From the NCBI GenBank assembly GCA_022843585.1, contig JALHNJ010000003.1, positions 1 to 64,000 of the forward strand: 64,000 nt of DNA, in the 5' to 3' direction. Made by a program: the position numbers and the translations under genes. Source of the stretch: Chitinophagaceae bacterium (GTDB lineage: Bacteria; Bacteroidota; Bacteroidia; Chitinophagales; Chitinophagaceae). Of this stretch, positions 33,999 to 43,130 are shown piece by piece. Position 1 is the first letter of the stretch, and each line of letters begins with the position of its first letter. The notes beneath the pieces were generated by a model. That model was not told the DNA's origin. It ran no database searches and saw only the letters and a list, made by a program, of their open reading frames with translations.

Positions 33999-34018
33999 CC
34001 TGCCTGCCGGCAGGCAGG
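33999..34018. repeat. 20-bp perfect palindrome repeat
   Basis: CCTGCCTGCCGGCAGGCAGG. This GC-rich palindrome is widely scattered between genes in Bacteroidota. When translated in false extensions it gives the peptide PAGRQA, as it does here in the rejected N-terminal extension of the hydrolase gene. Confidence 0.7.
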
Positions 34019-34091
34019 TCGCACACTTGTACTTTCTGTTCATTGCGCAACCAATACATAACCTTAAAGTTCAAATAAATATTTGAAAAAA

Positions 34092-35120
34092 CTACCGAAC
34101 AGATTTTACATCTACCACTTCAATCTCAAAAACAAGAATACTGTTCGGCGGAATCTTTGCGGCCCTTGTTCTTATACTGTAAGCAAGGTCAGAAGGGATC
34201 ACAATTTTTATTTTACCACCCACTTTACAAAGCGGCACCGCCAGTTGCCAGGCTTTTATTAAACGTTGCAAGGGAAAAGTGGCCGGCTTTTCTTTAGTCT
34301 GGTCAAATACTGTTCCATTACTAAATAAGTATCCTTTGTAATGAGCAACCACCGTATCACTTACTAAAACCTGTTTACCAGTTCCTTCTTTCATCATGGT
34401 ATAATAAACGCCTTCTATGTTTTGCTTAACGTCTGTTTTGCCAGTTGCAATTGCATCAGTAATCAATTTCATGTCAACTTGCCGTTGTCGTACGCTATCT
34501 AAATGGCCGAAATAATTAATAACCGGCAGCGTAGGGCTTCCCTCTTTCATATATCTCCAGGAGCCGTTGCTCCGTTGGCACCATACTTCACCAACAGTAA
34601 TATCACCTGTGCTTTTTTTATGTTTAGATACAAATGTTGTTGGAGTTTCCAGCTTATTTCTCATAAAGGGATTTCGCCGGCTACCAATCAACTTCCATTT
34701 ATTTTCTTCCGGAAGAAAAATATAAGCAGCGTAAATGCAAATATTATCCGCACTATCTGATGCCATTGCCACCATTAGTTTATACGTTTTATCAGTTTCC
34801 CATTGATAGTCGAAGTTGAAACTACCATAACTAAGACCTTTAACTCCTTGCCCCGTTGCAACTATTCTGCTTAACTCATGCATTTGAAAAGAAACACCTT
34901 TCTTGTTTTTATGTGCATATAAGTAAACAGATCCAAGATTGGTACTAATACCAGCTCTGAAACGCTTTGGATTATTTAGGTTGGTAATTTTTATCTCTGC
35001 CATAAATTGAACAGCTTTTACACTATCCGGCAGGTTATAATTAATAGTTGAATCTGTAACTGTTGCATTTGCACATGTTGCAATCAACAACATAAGTGAA
35101 AAAATAAAACGATATATCAT
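34092..35120 (-). CDS. secreted DUF3472-like / FKBP fusion
   Basis: Protein of 342 aa with a signal peptide (cleavage near ATCANA, residue 19). The N-terminal about 200 residues look like the DUF3472 type of beta domain (YLYAHKNKKGVSFQM, GSFNFDYQWETDKTYKLMVA). The C-terminal about 100 residues are an FKBP-type peptidyl-prolyl isomerase domain: VVAHYKGYLFSNGTVFDQT, then IPPNSILVFEIEVVDV. The substrate pocket segment normally reading AYGxRG is altered to AYSIRT, so isomerase activity may be reduced. Probably a periplasmic folding factor attached to a binding module. Confidence 0.65.
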   Translation of the reverse strand: MIYRFIFSLMLLIATCANATVTDSTINYNLPDSVKAVQFMAEIKITNLNNPKRFRAGISTNLGSVYLYAHKNKKGVSFQMHELSRIVATGQGVKGLSYGSFNFDYQWETDKTYKLMVAMASDSADNICIYAAYIFLPEENKWKLIGSRRNPFMRNKLETPTTFVSKHKKSTGDITVGEVWCQRSNGSWRYMKEGSPTLPVINYFGHLDSVRQRQVDMKLITDAIATGKTDVKQNIEGVYYTMMKEGTGKQVLVSDTVVAHYKGYLFSNGTVFDQTKEKPATFPLQRLIKAWQLAVPLCKVGGKIKIVIPSDLAYSIRTRAAKIPPNSILVFEIEVVDVKSVR

Positions 35121-35273
35121 TAGAAATTATTTAGCATAAATCTACAATTGACGAATGAATTTGGCAAAATGAGTTATTTAACAAAGAAAGTTTCAACAAA
35201 AGAGTTTTTATCACTCTACAAAGACTACCTTCCAGACTAACATCGTTATGTTTATCACTCCCCGGTTCTTTTA

Positions 35274-36032
35274 ATGCTTATAATACTTTTGTTTTTTGTG
35301 TGCCACTGGTACCTGGCGATTTTTTCACAAACTTTTCTCCAACACCGTTACGCATCTCATGCTGCTTTCAGTATGACTAAATTTTGGGAACGTTTCTTCT
35401 ATCTGCTTGCTTACATCGGTCAGGGATCTTCCTATGTAAGTCCAAGAGTATATGCTATCATGCACCGCATGCACCATGCATATACTGATACGGAAAAAGA
35501 CCCGCATTCTCCCAAGTATGATGATAATCTCTGGATAATGATGTGGCGCAGCCGCAACTTTACTTCCGGTGTATTTAATAATAAAATAGAAATTGAAGAC
35601 CGATTCTTAAAGAATCTTCCGGATTGGCCTACACTCGACAAAATTGCCCATAATTGGATATCGAGAGTAGCCTGGATCGCTTTCTATATTACTTTCTATA
35701 TCCTCTTTGCACCATCTGCATGGTGGTATTTGCTGATTCCAATTCATATTGTAATGCTGCCATTACATGGTGCAGTTATTAATTGGTTTGCACATAAATA
35801 TGGCACCGTTAATTTTAAATTGAATAATACTTCCAAAAATTTATATCCAATGGACCTGTTTTTAATGGGAGAGGCCTATCATAATAACCATCACAAAACA
35901 CCTTCTGCCATCAATTTTGGTAAACGTTGGTATGAGTTTGATCCTACCTATCCAATCATCAGGTTTTTGAGTTTGGTTAAAATTATTAAGGTAAATAAGA
36001 TCAATAAGAACAGTAATGTGGAATTAGAATAG
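35274..36032 (+). CDS. membrane fatty acid (acyl-CoA) desaturase
   Basis: Protein of 252 aa with membrane helices at about 1-20, 40-58 and 125-160. All three histidine boxes of the di-iron membrane desaturases are present: HRYASH (near residue 24), HRMHH (near residue 64) and HNNHH (near 204). It should introduce a double bond in fatty acyl chains using O2. This would tune membrane fluidity. A weak promoter TATGTTTA lies at 35247. It ends in a hairpin shared with the convergent DUF6629 gene. Confidence 0.85.
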   Translation: MLIILLFFVCHWYLAIFSQTFLQHRYASHAAFSMTKFWERFFYLLAYIGQGSSYVSPRVYAIMHRMHHAYTDTEKDPHSPKYDDNLWIMMWRSRNFTSGVFNNKIEIEDRFLKNLPDWPTLDKIAHNWISRVAWIAFYITFYILFAPSAWWYLLIPIHIVMLPLHGAVINWFAHKYGTVNFKLNNTSKNLYPMDLFLMGEAYHNNHHKTPSAINFGKRWYEFDPTYPIIRFLSLVKIIKVNKINKNSNVELE

Positions 36033-36054
36033 AACATCAAACAAATATTTCATC

Positions 36055-36090
36055 AAATGCCACAAAAATCTCTTTGTGGCATTTGTATTT
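36055..36090. terminator. bidirectional terminator between desaturase and DUF6629 genes
   Basis: AAATGCCACAAA (36055-36066) with TTTGTGGCATTT (36073-36084), 12-bp stem, 6-nt loop. Confidence 0.8.
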
Positions 36091-36096
36091 ATAGGC

Positions 36097-36795
36097 TTAC
36101 TTATTTTCCAGTTTTCTCAAATCAATAATTATCCATAGAACTACAAAACTGAGTAATGCTGCAAAAAAGCACCATACAGAAATTACAAAGCCCCTATAGA
36201 AACTAATAGCAAAAAAATAAGAGGCGAGAAACACCACTCCCAACCATTTCATTTTTTTTATGGATGATAGAAAGGGGGTAAGAATAGTGGCAGCAATATA
36301 TAAAAAACTAAATCCAACTATCATACTTTTTACTATTGCAGGAATAGCAAATTCATAATGAAGATGGTCACGGGGAGTAAGCGAAGGTGAGCCGGGACAA
36401 TTAAAACAAAACGGGGTAACCACCTGCACAGGATAAGCAAAAAGGATAACACTAACACCAATTGCCACGGCTGCCCCGATCCATACAAATTTTTTTATTT
36501 TTTCCTTTCGTTCTTTATTCTTCTCCAGCAGCCAAATGGTAAAAGGAATCCAGAATGGCCAAACTGCCATAGCAAATGCCAGAAAAATATAGGTGAGTAT
36601 AGATTGCCAGCCTGCCATGTCTGCATTTTTCAAGGACAGCCATAGTAATCCCTCTGTTAATTGCTGAATTGCAAAAAGTAATGGGATAGAAGCAAATGTT
36701 CGTTGCGGAGTCGTTTTTGATTTTGCTACAGCAATTATTCCAACCACACCCAATACGGCACTAGCTCCAAAACTTGCAGTAGCGGAAAAACACAT
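36097..36795 (-). CDS. DUF6629 family membrane protein
   Basis: Protein of 232 aa with seven hydrophobic helices. It begins MCFSATASFGASAVL, the characteristic start of the DUF6629 family. Other blocks are AIQQLTEGLLWLSL and the loop FCFNCPGSPS, with conserved cysteines. The function is unknown. It is probably in the inner membrane and is transcribed alone. Convergent with the desaturase gene. Confidence 0.7.
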   Translation of the reverse strand: MCFSATASFGASAVLGVVGIIAVAKSKTTPQRTFASIPLLFAIQQLTEGLLWLSLKNADMAGWQSILTYIFLAFAMAVWPFWIPFTIWLLEKNKERKEKIKKFVWIGAAVAIGVSVILFAYPVQVVTPFCFNCPGSPSLTPRDHLHYEFAIPAIVKSMIVGFSFLYIAATILTPFLSSIKKMKWLGVVFLASYFFAISFYRGFVISVWCFFAALLSFVVLWIIIDLRKLENK

Positions 36796-37066
36796 TTGAT
36801 TGGTTTTAGTTAAGAGAGTAAGATAGGATTTGTTATCAGGAAAGAAAGATAATTTTACTGGAAGAGGCGGTCAATGTAAATAAACGGATAAATACTGTTT
36901 GGCTTATGAGCAACTTTTAATAAAAAATAATTGCAGATGAGACTCCGACTTTTTCCTCCATTAAACTATAGTATTCTCTTCCTTTTAGAAAGTATGGCAC
37001 AATAATTAAAGTTATTAAGATGAAAAAAAAACCGGAAACGGTATTCTTAACTCTAATAATTAAATT

Positions 37067-37675
37067 ATGCTATTAAAAACGGGGCTAGCCCTTGCAACAA
37101 TTATTTTTCTTGCTACATCTTGTGGAGAAAGTTCCACAAAAACAGATACTGCCGATTCACTTACGGTTGATAGAATGTCTGCTATTGATCCTGTTCCGGT
37201 AACTACAACTGTTGTTGTACCGGATGTTATACAGACAACCTTTAAAACAAAATATCCAACTGTTACCAATGAAACCTGGAGCAGTTATGAACCTGTGGAT
37301 GCATTTGAGTGGGATTGGACCGGTTGGCCTACAATAGATTCATCAGATTATATGGTACGGTTTAATCAAGATGGTGCAGAATATTGGGCCTGGTACAATG
37401 ATGAGGAATGGATAGGAACAGTTTCTCCTGTTACGGATTTTGCAGGATTGCCGACAGCAGTTAACAAAGCTATTCAATCAACGTTTGCGGGTTACACAAT
37501 TGTTTCTGTTGATAAAGAAAATGATAAAAACAGAACCGCTTACGAAATTGATCTTGAAAAAGGGAGCGATAAAGCAAAAGTTTTAATAGCAGAAAATGGC
37601 AGCGTACTTAAAAAGAAAACTAACATTGATGGCGAAAAAATTAAAGAAAAGATGAATCCGAAAGACAGCTTATAA
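37067..37675 (+). CDS. PepSY-like lipoprotein
   Basis: Protein of 202 aa with a lipobox (LATSC, Cys near residue 18). The mature protein contains two PepSY-like halves: VIQTTFKTKYPTVTNETWSS with AFEWDWTGW, and AVNKAIQSTFAGYTIVSVDK with TAYEIDLEKGSDKAKVLIAENGS. This matches the putative PepSY-like (beta-lactamase-inhibitor-like) family. These periplasmic or anchored proteins may inhibit or bind proteases; the target is unknown. It is followed by a strong bidirectional hairpin. Confidence 0.65.
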   Translation: MLLKTGLALATIIFLATSCGESSTKTDTADSLTVDRMSAIDPVPVTTTVVVPDVIQTTFKTKYPTVTNETWSSYEPVDAFEWDWTGWPTIDSSDYMVRFNQDGAEYWAWYNDEEWIGTVSPVTDFAGLPTAVNKAIQSTFAGYTIVSVDKENDKNRTAYEIDLEKGSDKAKVLIAENGSVLKKKTNIDGEKIKEKMNPKDSL

Positions 37676-37750
37676 ACATGTCGGTGAAAATATTGAAACA
37701 ACAAATTGTAAAATTGCAATTGTAATTTTAAAAGTCGTTCCAAAAAAATA

Positions 37751-37792
37751 ATATCCCCCAAGCCTATCTAGCGGTAGCCTTGGGGGATATTT
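37751..37792. terminator. bidirectional terminator
   Basis: Perfect 12-bp stem ATATCCCCCAAG / CTTGGGGGATAT between convergent genes; the minus-strand side is followed by a run of seven T (TTATTTTTTTGG). Confidence 0.8.
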
Positions 37793-37925
37793 ATTCTTAC
37801 CAGATCCTAAAAGGTATTATCAAGGGTAAGTTTATCAGATTCCACAATTTTTTGCTTGCAAAATATTAAGTGTTAACAAATCCCCGTCTTGAGTAATAGT
37901 TTCTACTCTTTGTACCACTGCTACC

Positions 37926-38378
37926 TTACCAAAGTGGTTTTTTCCCAGCAGGTTTAGTTCCCCCTTTTTTGCTTGATAAACGGATTTGTTTTTTAACGTA
38001 ATTGCGAACTGCTGCCCTTTGTATTGATTTCTCCCTGCCAGGAGCAACAATATTCGGATTATTAACTACTGGACTTTTTTCTTCAACCGGCGGCAGGTTA
38101 TCCTCAGTTGGCAATTCCACCAATTTATTGAGTAGCTTTTTTGTTTTCTCATTTGCCTTTTTTTTGGTAACTGTTTCATTTGTATGAGGAGCGGTTTTTC
38201 GAGTTTTGCTTGCTGCTTTCTTTTTCGTAATCACCTTACTATCCGCCGGCCTTGATTTTTTGGCAACCACTTTCTTTTTTGTAACCAGTTTTTTTGTAGC
38301 AGTTTTTTTGGGAGCTACTTTCTTTTTAGCAGGAGTTTTTTTTGTCGCTTTCTTTTTTGTTACAGTTTTAGTTGGCAT
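37926..38378 (-). CDS. histone H1-like lysine-rich protein
   Basis: Protein of 150 aa. The first 75 residues are almost only Lys, Thr, Ala, Val, Pro and Ser (TKKKATKKTPAKKKVAPKK and similar), as in histone H1 C-terminal tails and the H1-like proteins of several bacteria. The second half has a moderately acidic stretch (PTEDNLPPVEEK) and a basic tail (KKQIRLSSKKGG). It probably binds DNA or RNA without sequence specificity. Its repeat-like, low-complexity code could shift in copy number between strains. Stop at 37926. Confidence 0.65.
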   Translation of the reverse strand: MPTKTVTKKKATKKTPAKKKVAPKKTATKKLVTKKKVVAKKSRPADSKVITKKKAASKTRKTAPHTNETVTKKKANEKTKKLLNKLVELPTEDNLPPVEEKSPVVNNPNIVAPGREKSIQRAAVRNYVKKQIRLSSKKGGTKPAGKKPLW

Positions 38379-38632
38379 ATTATGGTTTTAATGAGTAAAT
38401 AAATCGAACTGATTATATTTTTCAAGAACCATACCAGAGAGAAAATAAATGCCCGTCGGGGAATTGCTTGTAATATTTATTATTTCAAATAGTAACGCAG
38501 CGTGGGATGTAGTTTGAAAGAGTATTTGGGACATTCCGCCAAACTTGTTAGCTTTATAGTAAGCCTTCACCCTATTTATCCTCTTTAGTTCGTTCCCGTT
38601 ACTTCTAAACCTTAACTATTAAACTAACAGGA

Positions 38633-39673
38633 ATGCCAAATTATTATTACAAAGATGCCGCAGGGCAGGAGCAAGGCCCATTGCCAATCGAAGAATTAAA
38701 AGCACTTAATCTTTCGCCAGACACATTAGTTAGGGACGAGTTACAATCGGAATGGAAAACAGCGGAGCAAGTAGATGAACTAAAAAGTTTTTTAGCTATT
38801 TCTACCACAACCGAAACAATAGTAACTGAACCTGTAATAGCAACAACAGTTACGGCTGCATCAGTAGCTCCCATAGCTGCAAAAGCAACTGCTGTAAAAA
38901 GTACTGCATGGTTATCCTGGGTATTATCTCTTTTAGTGCTTGGCGGTGTAGGATATTTTATTTACCAGGATATAGAAAAAAATAAGGGCAATAGTAATGC
39001 CGTTGATTCCTTATCCATGACAACCAGCTCCACCGACTCTGCTAATGCAGAGCCATTAACAACCGCTGATACGAATGCTTCTGATACAACTGTTGCAGAT
39101 GTTAATATGGCCGATACTACTACCACAACGGTTACTACTGCAAACGCAGATCCCACTACAACCACTAACCAAACTACCAATACAAAAGACAAACAATTGC
39201 TGGCAAAGCAAAAAGCTGAAGATGAAAAGAAAAAACAGCAGTTAACTGCTAAGCAAAAGGCCGATGAGGTGAAAAAACAACAAATAGCAGCACAAGCTTT
39301 GGCCGCAAAGCAATTGCAAATGCGGAATAGCTGGTCAAAGTATATTACGCTTGGCTCTCTTAATTACCAACCTAAAGGGGATGATGGAATGACGGCCTTT
39401 GATGTTCCAGTTTATAATGGAACTGATGTGCCTTTAAATAAGGTTACTGTTAGAATTGATTATTATAAAAAGGAAAAGAAAGATAAAATCGTAGGCAGCG
39501 AAACAATTACTCTTTATAATATACCTGCCAGATCAGGCTTAAATGGTAAAGCACCGGAAAATAAGAAATCCAGGAAAGCCGTTGCTACAATTACAAGTAT
39601 TACAAGCAGGCAATTAAATTTTTGCTATCCGCAGGGGAGTGGTAATAATGGTGACCCGTATTTCTGTAATTGA
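38633..39673 (+). CDS. GYF_2 domain membrane protein
   Basis: Protein of 346 aa. The N-terminal 55 residues form a GYF_2 (DUF4339) domain, with YYYKDAAGQEQGPLPIEELKAL and a tryptophan-lysine end (SEWKTAEQ). One membrane helix lies near residues 88-112. A Thr/Asp/Ser-rich disordered linker follows (about 120-182), then a Lys/Gln coiled coil (about 185-224, KQKAEDEKKKQQLTAKQK) and a C-terminal beta domain. It is probably an inner-membrane protein with the GYF_2 domain inside, where it would bind proline-rich peptides. Partner unknown. Confidence 0.7.
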   Translation: MPNYYYKDAAGQEQGPLPIEELKALNLSPDTLVRDELQSEWKTAEQVDELKSFLAISTTTETIVTEPVIATTVTAASVAPIAAKATAVKSTAWLSWVLSLLVLGGVGYFIYQDIEKNKGNSNAVDSLSMTTSSTDSANAEPLTTADTNASDTTVADVNMADTTTTTVTTANADPTTTTNQTTNTKDKQLLAKQKAEDEKKKQQLTAKQKADEVKKQQIAAQALAAKQLQMRNSWSKYITLGSLNYQPKGDDGMTAFDVPVYNGTDVPLNKVTVRIDYYKKEKKDKIVGSETITLYNIPARSGLNGKAPENKKSRKAVATITSITSRQLNFCYPQGSGNNGDPYFCN

Positions 39674-39689
39674 TTTTCATAAACCTATA

Positions 39690-39727
39690 AATAAAGAAAC
39701 CTTCCTTAATCGGAAGGTTTCTTTATT
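39690..39727 (+). terminator. terminator after the GYF_2 gene
   Basis: ATAAAGAAACCTTCC / GGAAGGTTTCTTTAT, about 15 bp, 6-nt loop, then TTAT. Confidence 0.8.
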
Positions 39728-39955
39728 TATAAACTGTTTGCGAATAGTAGATATGAAAAAAGCCTGTGGAAACAGGCTTAAGTCTCAAATTGAATTTGAA
39801 TTTAAATTGATTAACGATGTAAATTAAGTGTTACTTGTTATGATCAATAAAATAAATAATTGATTGATGACAAGATTATAAAGTAATAAGTAGTTTCACA
39901 TACAGCAAGTAGTTGTTCATCTACATCTCAATCGTTTGCATAACATACTGAATAA

Positions 39956-39985
39956 AAAAAGGGGCTTCTTTCGAAGACCCTTTTT
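39956..39985 (-). terminator. terminator for the T9SS protein gene
   Basis: AAAAAGGG-CTTC pairs with GAAG-CCCTTTTT around one mismatch. Read on the minus strand it ends in a T run. Confidence 0.65.
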
Positions 39986-40017
39986 CGTTTCACGGCTGAA
40001 ACTGATTAAAAAGCGAG

Positions 40018-41421
40018 TTATTGAACAACCAATTTTGTTGTGCTGGAAACTTTATTCGTTTCGCTATATACTTTAATATAATAAGTTCCGGCACTTATTA
40101 ATGCAGGCAGTCTGAATTCTGCTATTTGCCTGCTAGCGTTAATATTTATTTGTTGTGTACTCACTAATCTTCCTGAAAGATCAAGCAATTGAACCTGATA
40201 TTTACCAGCCGGTTGCTTAGTAAAAGATAATTTCACCAACCCATCTGTAACAGGATTAGGAAATACTGCTATACCGTTGCCCGCTCCTTGTTCATCTGTA
40301 ACTTCTTGCTTAGCAACAACAGTTTCTTCAACTATAGGTTGGGGTTTGGCTTGTTCCACCATTTCTTTCTTATCCTTTTTCTTTTTATCAAAAGCAAGGT
40401 TTCCATTAGCAAGATCAGAGGCATTGAATACGCTGCCACTACCAGAAACTTTCTCTGCTTCTAATGTAGTTAGATCAAAACGATAATACCCCTCTGTAGA
40501 TTGGGAACTGCAAACGATTACTTTACTTCCTTCTTCTACCATTGCACCGTTCGTTCCGAAACCTTGTGGCAAACCCTTAATAGAGCCAAGAAATTTTGCT
40601 ACTTTAGTTTCAATACTGATTTGATAAACCCGGCGATTTGCAGTAATGAGGTATAGATTCTTTGATGCGTCTGCAATCATATCTCCACCGTAACATACCT
40701 GGTTATGTACAGAAAACTTTCCATTTGCTTCATCATCCGTTAAAGAACCAAGATCAGTAATAACAGGATTTTTTCCTGTGGTAAAACGAATCAAACTCTT
40801 TGCATCGTTGGTTAATGCATAACCCTGGCCATCAGAAGCGATTACCATACGGGTAATTTGTTTGTCTACACCACCTTTACCGGCAGAACCAAATGCTTCA
40901 TCCTCGAAGTAATAAACTTTTGGTGTTGATGATTTTAGATCAATATAGCGAAGCTGGTTAATGTTCATCGGGGTATAATAAAGTCGTTCATGCTTTTTAT
41001 CATAAGCCATTGCTGCTGAGTTGGTGGCAAATGGTTTGTCCGACTGAATGGGTTGTGCAAAATAAACAACCCGTGTTACTCTTACACCATTGGCTTTATC
41101 CAACTCCTGGTCAAGATTTACTACTTTTTTTGCTGGAGCAGAAGTAGTAATAGTAGTTGTAGCAGATTTAGCTGTTACATCTTTCTTTACAATAGGCTTT
41201 CCGGTACGGGCATTCACCGCTTCAATTTCCTGGGTACTGTTGAAAATTGATTTTACTTCATCACCAGTAGTTACGTCTACTAACCGGACTTCTTTCCAGC
41301 CGTTATGGCCTTTTTGTTGCCCGGTGATTGCATAACCCGTGGTTTTTTTGTCGGCTTTTTGTGCATAAGAAATAGTAATGAGAGATGTCATTACTAAAAG
41401 GAGTAGAAATCTCTGTTTCAT
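40018..41421 (-). CDS. T9SS type A sorting-domain protein
   Basis: Protein of 467 aa from the ATG at 41421. An ATG 7 codons upstream is possible but gives a weaker signal peptide. The signal peptide ends near YAQ. A central region with repeated beta strands (YDKKHERLYYTPMN, DGQGYALTNDAKSLIRF, ADASKNLYLITANRRVYQIS) looks like a beta-propeller. The C-terminal about 80 residues are a type IX secretion sorting domain: VFPNPVTDGLVKLSF, then GKYQVQLLDLSGRLV, then AGTYYIKVYS. It is therefore exported across the outer membrane and attached to the surface or released. Confidence 0.8.
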   Translation of the reverse strand: MKQRFLLLLVMTSLITISYAQKADKKTTGYAITGQQKGHNGWKEVRLVDVTTGDEVKSIFNSTQEIEAVNARTGKPIVKKDVTAKSATTTITTSAPAKKVVNLDQELDKANGVRVTRVVYFAQPIQSDKPFATNSAAMAYDKKHERLYYTPMNINQLRYIDLKSSTPKVYYFEDEAFGSAGKGGVDKQITRMVIASDGQGYALTNDAKSLIRFTTGKNPVITDLGSLTDDEANGKFSVHNQVCYGGDMIADASKNLYLITANRRVYQISIETKVAKFLGSIKGLPQGFGTNGAMVEEGSKVIVCSSQSTEGYYRFDLTTLEAEKVSGSGSVFNASDLANGNLAFDKKKKDKKEMVEQAKPQPIVEETVVAKQEVTDEQGAGNGIAVFPNPVTDGLVKLSFTKQPAGKYQVQLLDLSGRLVSTQQININASRQIAEFRLPALISAGTYYIKVYSETNKVSSTTKLVVQ

Positions 41422-41662
41422 GGCAATTGTTTTTTGTTTCAATCAAATTACGACAAGTTTCGTTGATTGATTTGTTTTATTGATAAGGGCCGGTTATTTT
41501 GGGATGAGCGGAGGTAGTTTTGTTTTTTTGACTAACGGAGATTTTTGCTTCCTATCTATTTTACAGCATTGAACTTCAGGATGGAATTGGGAGAATTATT
41601 CATTCTGGTATATTCTGCGAAATAATTTTAAATTTACTTATTGGCTTTCTTCAACTTCCTGT

Positions 41663-43051
41663 ATGGGTATGCTTAAACTGAAACATCTTACTATTAGTTG
41701 CATTGTTCTCTTATTCAGCATTAATGTGTATTCTATTACCATTTATGAAATAAGTTATGAATTTAAAGGGAACGCCGATTTTCCAAAATATACCGCCATG
41801 CTGGTTAGGTATGGTAACGGCACCGGGTTTATGCGGGTTAAATACTTTAATAAGACTTATACAGAAACTTACATTGTAAACATGGAGTTTGAGGAAGCAG
41901 AAAGTCGATCTAAGATCGATGGCAAATTGCATTTAACATTACAGTTCAAAGGCAAAAGTCCATCGTACATCGTTAACTCTACAAAGAAGAAAACCAACGA
42001 AGCTTATAATCCCGATGTATTATGGTTTAAAAAACTTCCTTCCGAACAAAATTTTGTTCCCTGGGGAGTTACTTCGCAAAATACCGACGGCAGTTTTGAA
42101 CAGGGTAAGATTCTATCTATAAAATTGATGAACACATCCGACCTGACAAAAGCTTATGTAAAATCTTATTTTTTAGAGAACGAACCATTTTATGCTAATC
42201 TTTTTAAGCCAACTACCAGTGACAATAAAGTAGGAACGGTCGGTAATCCTGTACCAGCACCTTCGTCTTCAACACCTGCCTCTACTGCCACATCCATACA
42301 TTTTATTGTAGTGGCAAATACTGAAGATGCCCGCATTGGAACCAGTGTAGTAAAAGATGTTACCAACTTGTATAGTCAAATAAAAGATGTTGCTACTTTT
42401 TTAAAACTGCCGCTCCGTTATACAGAAGTAAAAGGGAGCAAATTTGGAAAAGCCAATGTTGAAGCAGCAATAAATAATCTAAAACCAGGCTCAAATGATA
42501 TTGTAATTTTTTATTACTCCGGCCACGGCTATAGTAATGAAGACAATCCTGCTCAACCATATCCTCAATTTGATTTGCGACAAAGCCGTTTTGATGATAT
42601 AAAAGTGGCTACTTTAAATGCTTCTGATGTTTTTAATAGGATAAAAGCTAAAAAAGCAAGGCTTAATCTCATCATAACAGATTGCTGTAATTCCAACCTG
42701 GGCCTTTTAAAACCAGAGGGAAAAAACTTTGCACAAACTGCCAAATCATTATTAACCTGGGATCAGTCTTATTGTTATGATCTTTTTATGAAATCGAAAG
42801 GTTCTATTCTTGCTACTGCTGCAAAAAAAGGGCAATACGCTTATGGGAATACTGATCTTGGGGGATATTTTACCTCTAACCTTGTTACTTCTTTAGAGAA
42901 ATACCTGAGTAAATTTCAAACAACATCACCTACATGGGAAGAAATTATAGCGGAGGCCCAGGTCTCAACAGTAAATCTTAGCTTAACTAATTTGTGTACC
43001 GCTGCTACCACTTGCCGTCAAGATCCTGTGTATGTAGTTGACATAAAATAA
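41663..43051 (+). CDS. secreted caspase-like (C14) protease
   Basis: Protein of 462 aa with an N-terminal signal (KLKHLTISCIVLLFSINVYS). Residues about 25-195 form an unrecognised beta-rich domain, followed by a Pro/Ser/Thr linker (about 196-210). Residues about 211-460 are a caspase-like peptidase domain: FIVVANTEDARIG, catalytic His288 in YYSGHGYS and catalytic Cys in LIITDCCNSN (Cys341/342). Bacterial relatives (metacaspases, orthocaspases) usually cleave after Arg or Lys. The target is unknown. A strong terminator follows. The ATG at 41669 is an alternative start. Confidence 0.75.
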   Translation: MGMLKLKHLTISCIVLLFSINVYSITIYEISYEFKGNADFPKYTAMLVRYGNGTGFMRVKYFNKTYTETYIVNMEFEEAESRSKIDGKLHLTLQFKGKSPSYIVNSTKKKTNEAYNPDVLWFKKLPSEQNFVPWGVTSQNTDGSFEQGKILSIKLMNTSDLTKAYVKSYFLENEPFYANLFKPTTSDNKVGTVGNPVPAPSSSTPASTATSIHFIVVANTEDARIGTSVVKDVTNLYSQIKDVATFLKLPLRYTEVKGSKFGKANVEAAINNLKPGSNDIVIFYYSGHGYSNEDNPAQPYPQFDLRQSRFDDIKVATLNASDVFNRIKAKKARLNLIITDCCNSNLGLLKPEGKNFAQTAKSLLTWDQSYCYDLFMKSKGSILATAAKKGQYAYGNTDLGGYFTSNLVTSLEKYLSKFQTTSPTWEEIIAEAQVSTVNLSLTNLCTAATTCRQDPVYVVDIK

Positions 43052-43078
43052 TATTATTTCAAATAGCTGCAAATAAAG

Positions 43079-43107
43079 ACCGCCTCAATTAAGAGGCGGC
43101 TTTTTTT
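43079..43107. terminator. bidirectional terminator
   Basis: CCGCCTC (43080-43086) / GAGGCGG (43093-43099), then seven T, between convergent genes. Confidence 0.85.
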
Positions 43108-43130
43108 GTAAAACAGTAACAACTGATAAA

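Larger units (their letters stand above)
39674..40017. other. intergenic gap with three hairpins
   Basis: No gene is seen. It holds the strong terminator (39690-39727), a small hairpin AAGCCTGT/ACAGGCTT (39760-39779) and another hairpin (39956-39985) before the convergent T9SS gene. The stretch between them is plain AT-rich DNA. Confidence 0.6.

Noticed and set aside
37835-38050. 71-codon minus-strand frame overlapping the H1-like gene
   Set aside because: Its first half lies in another frame of the H1-like gene, and it has no promoter or known motif.
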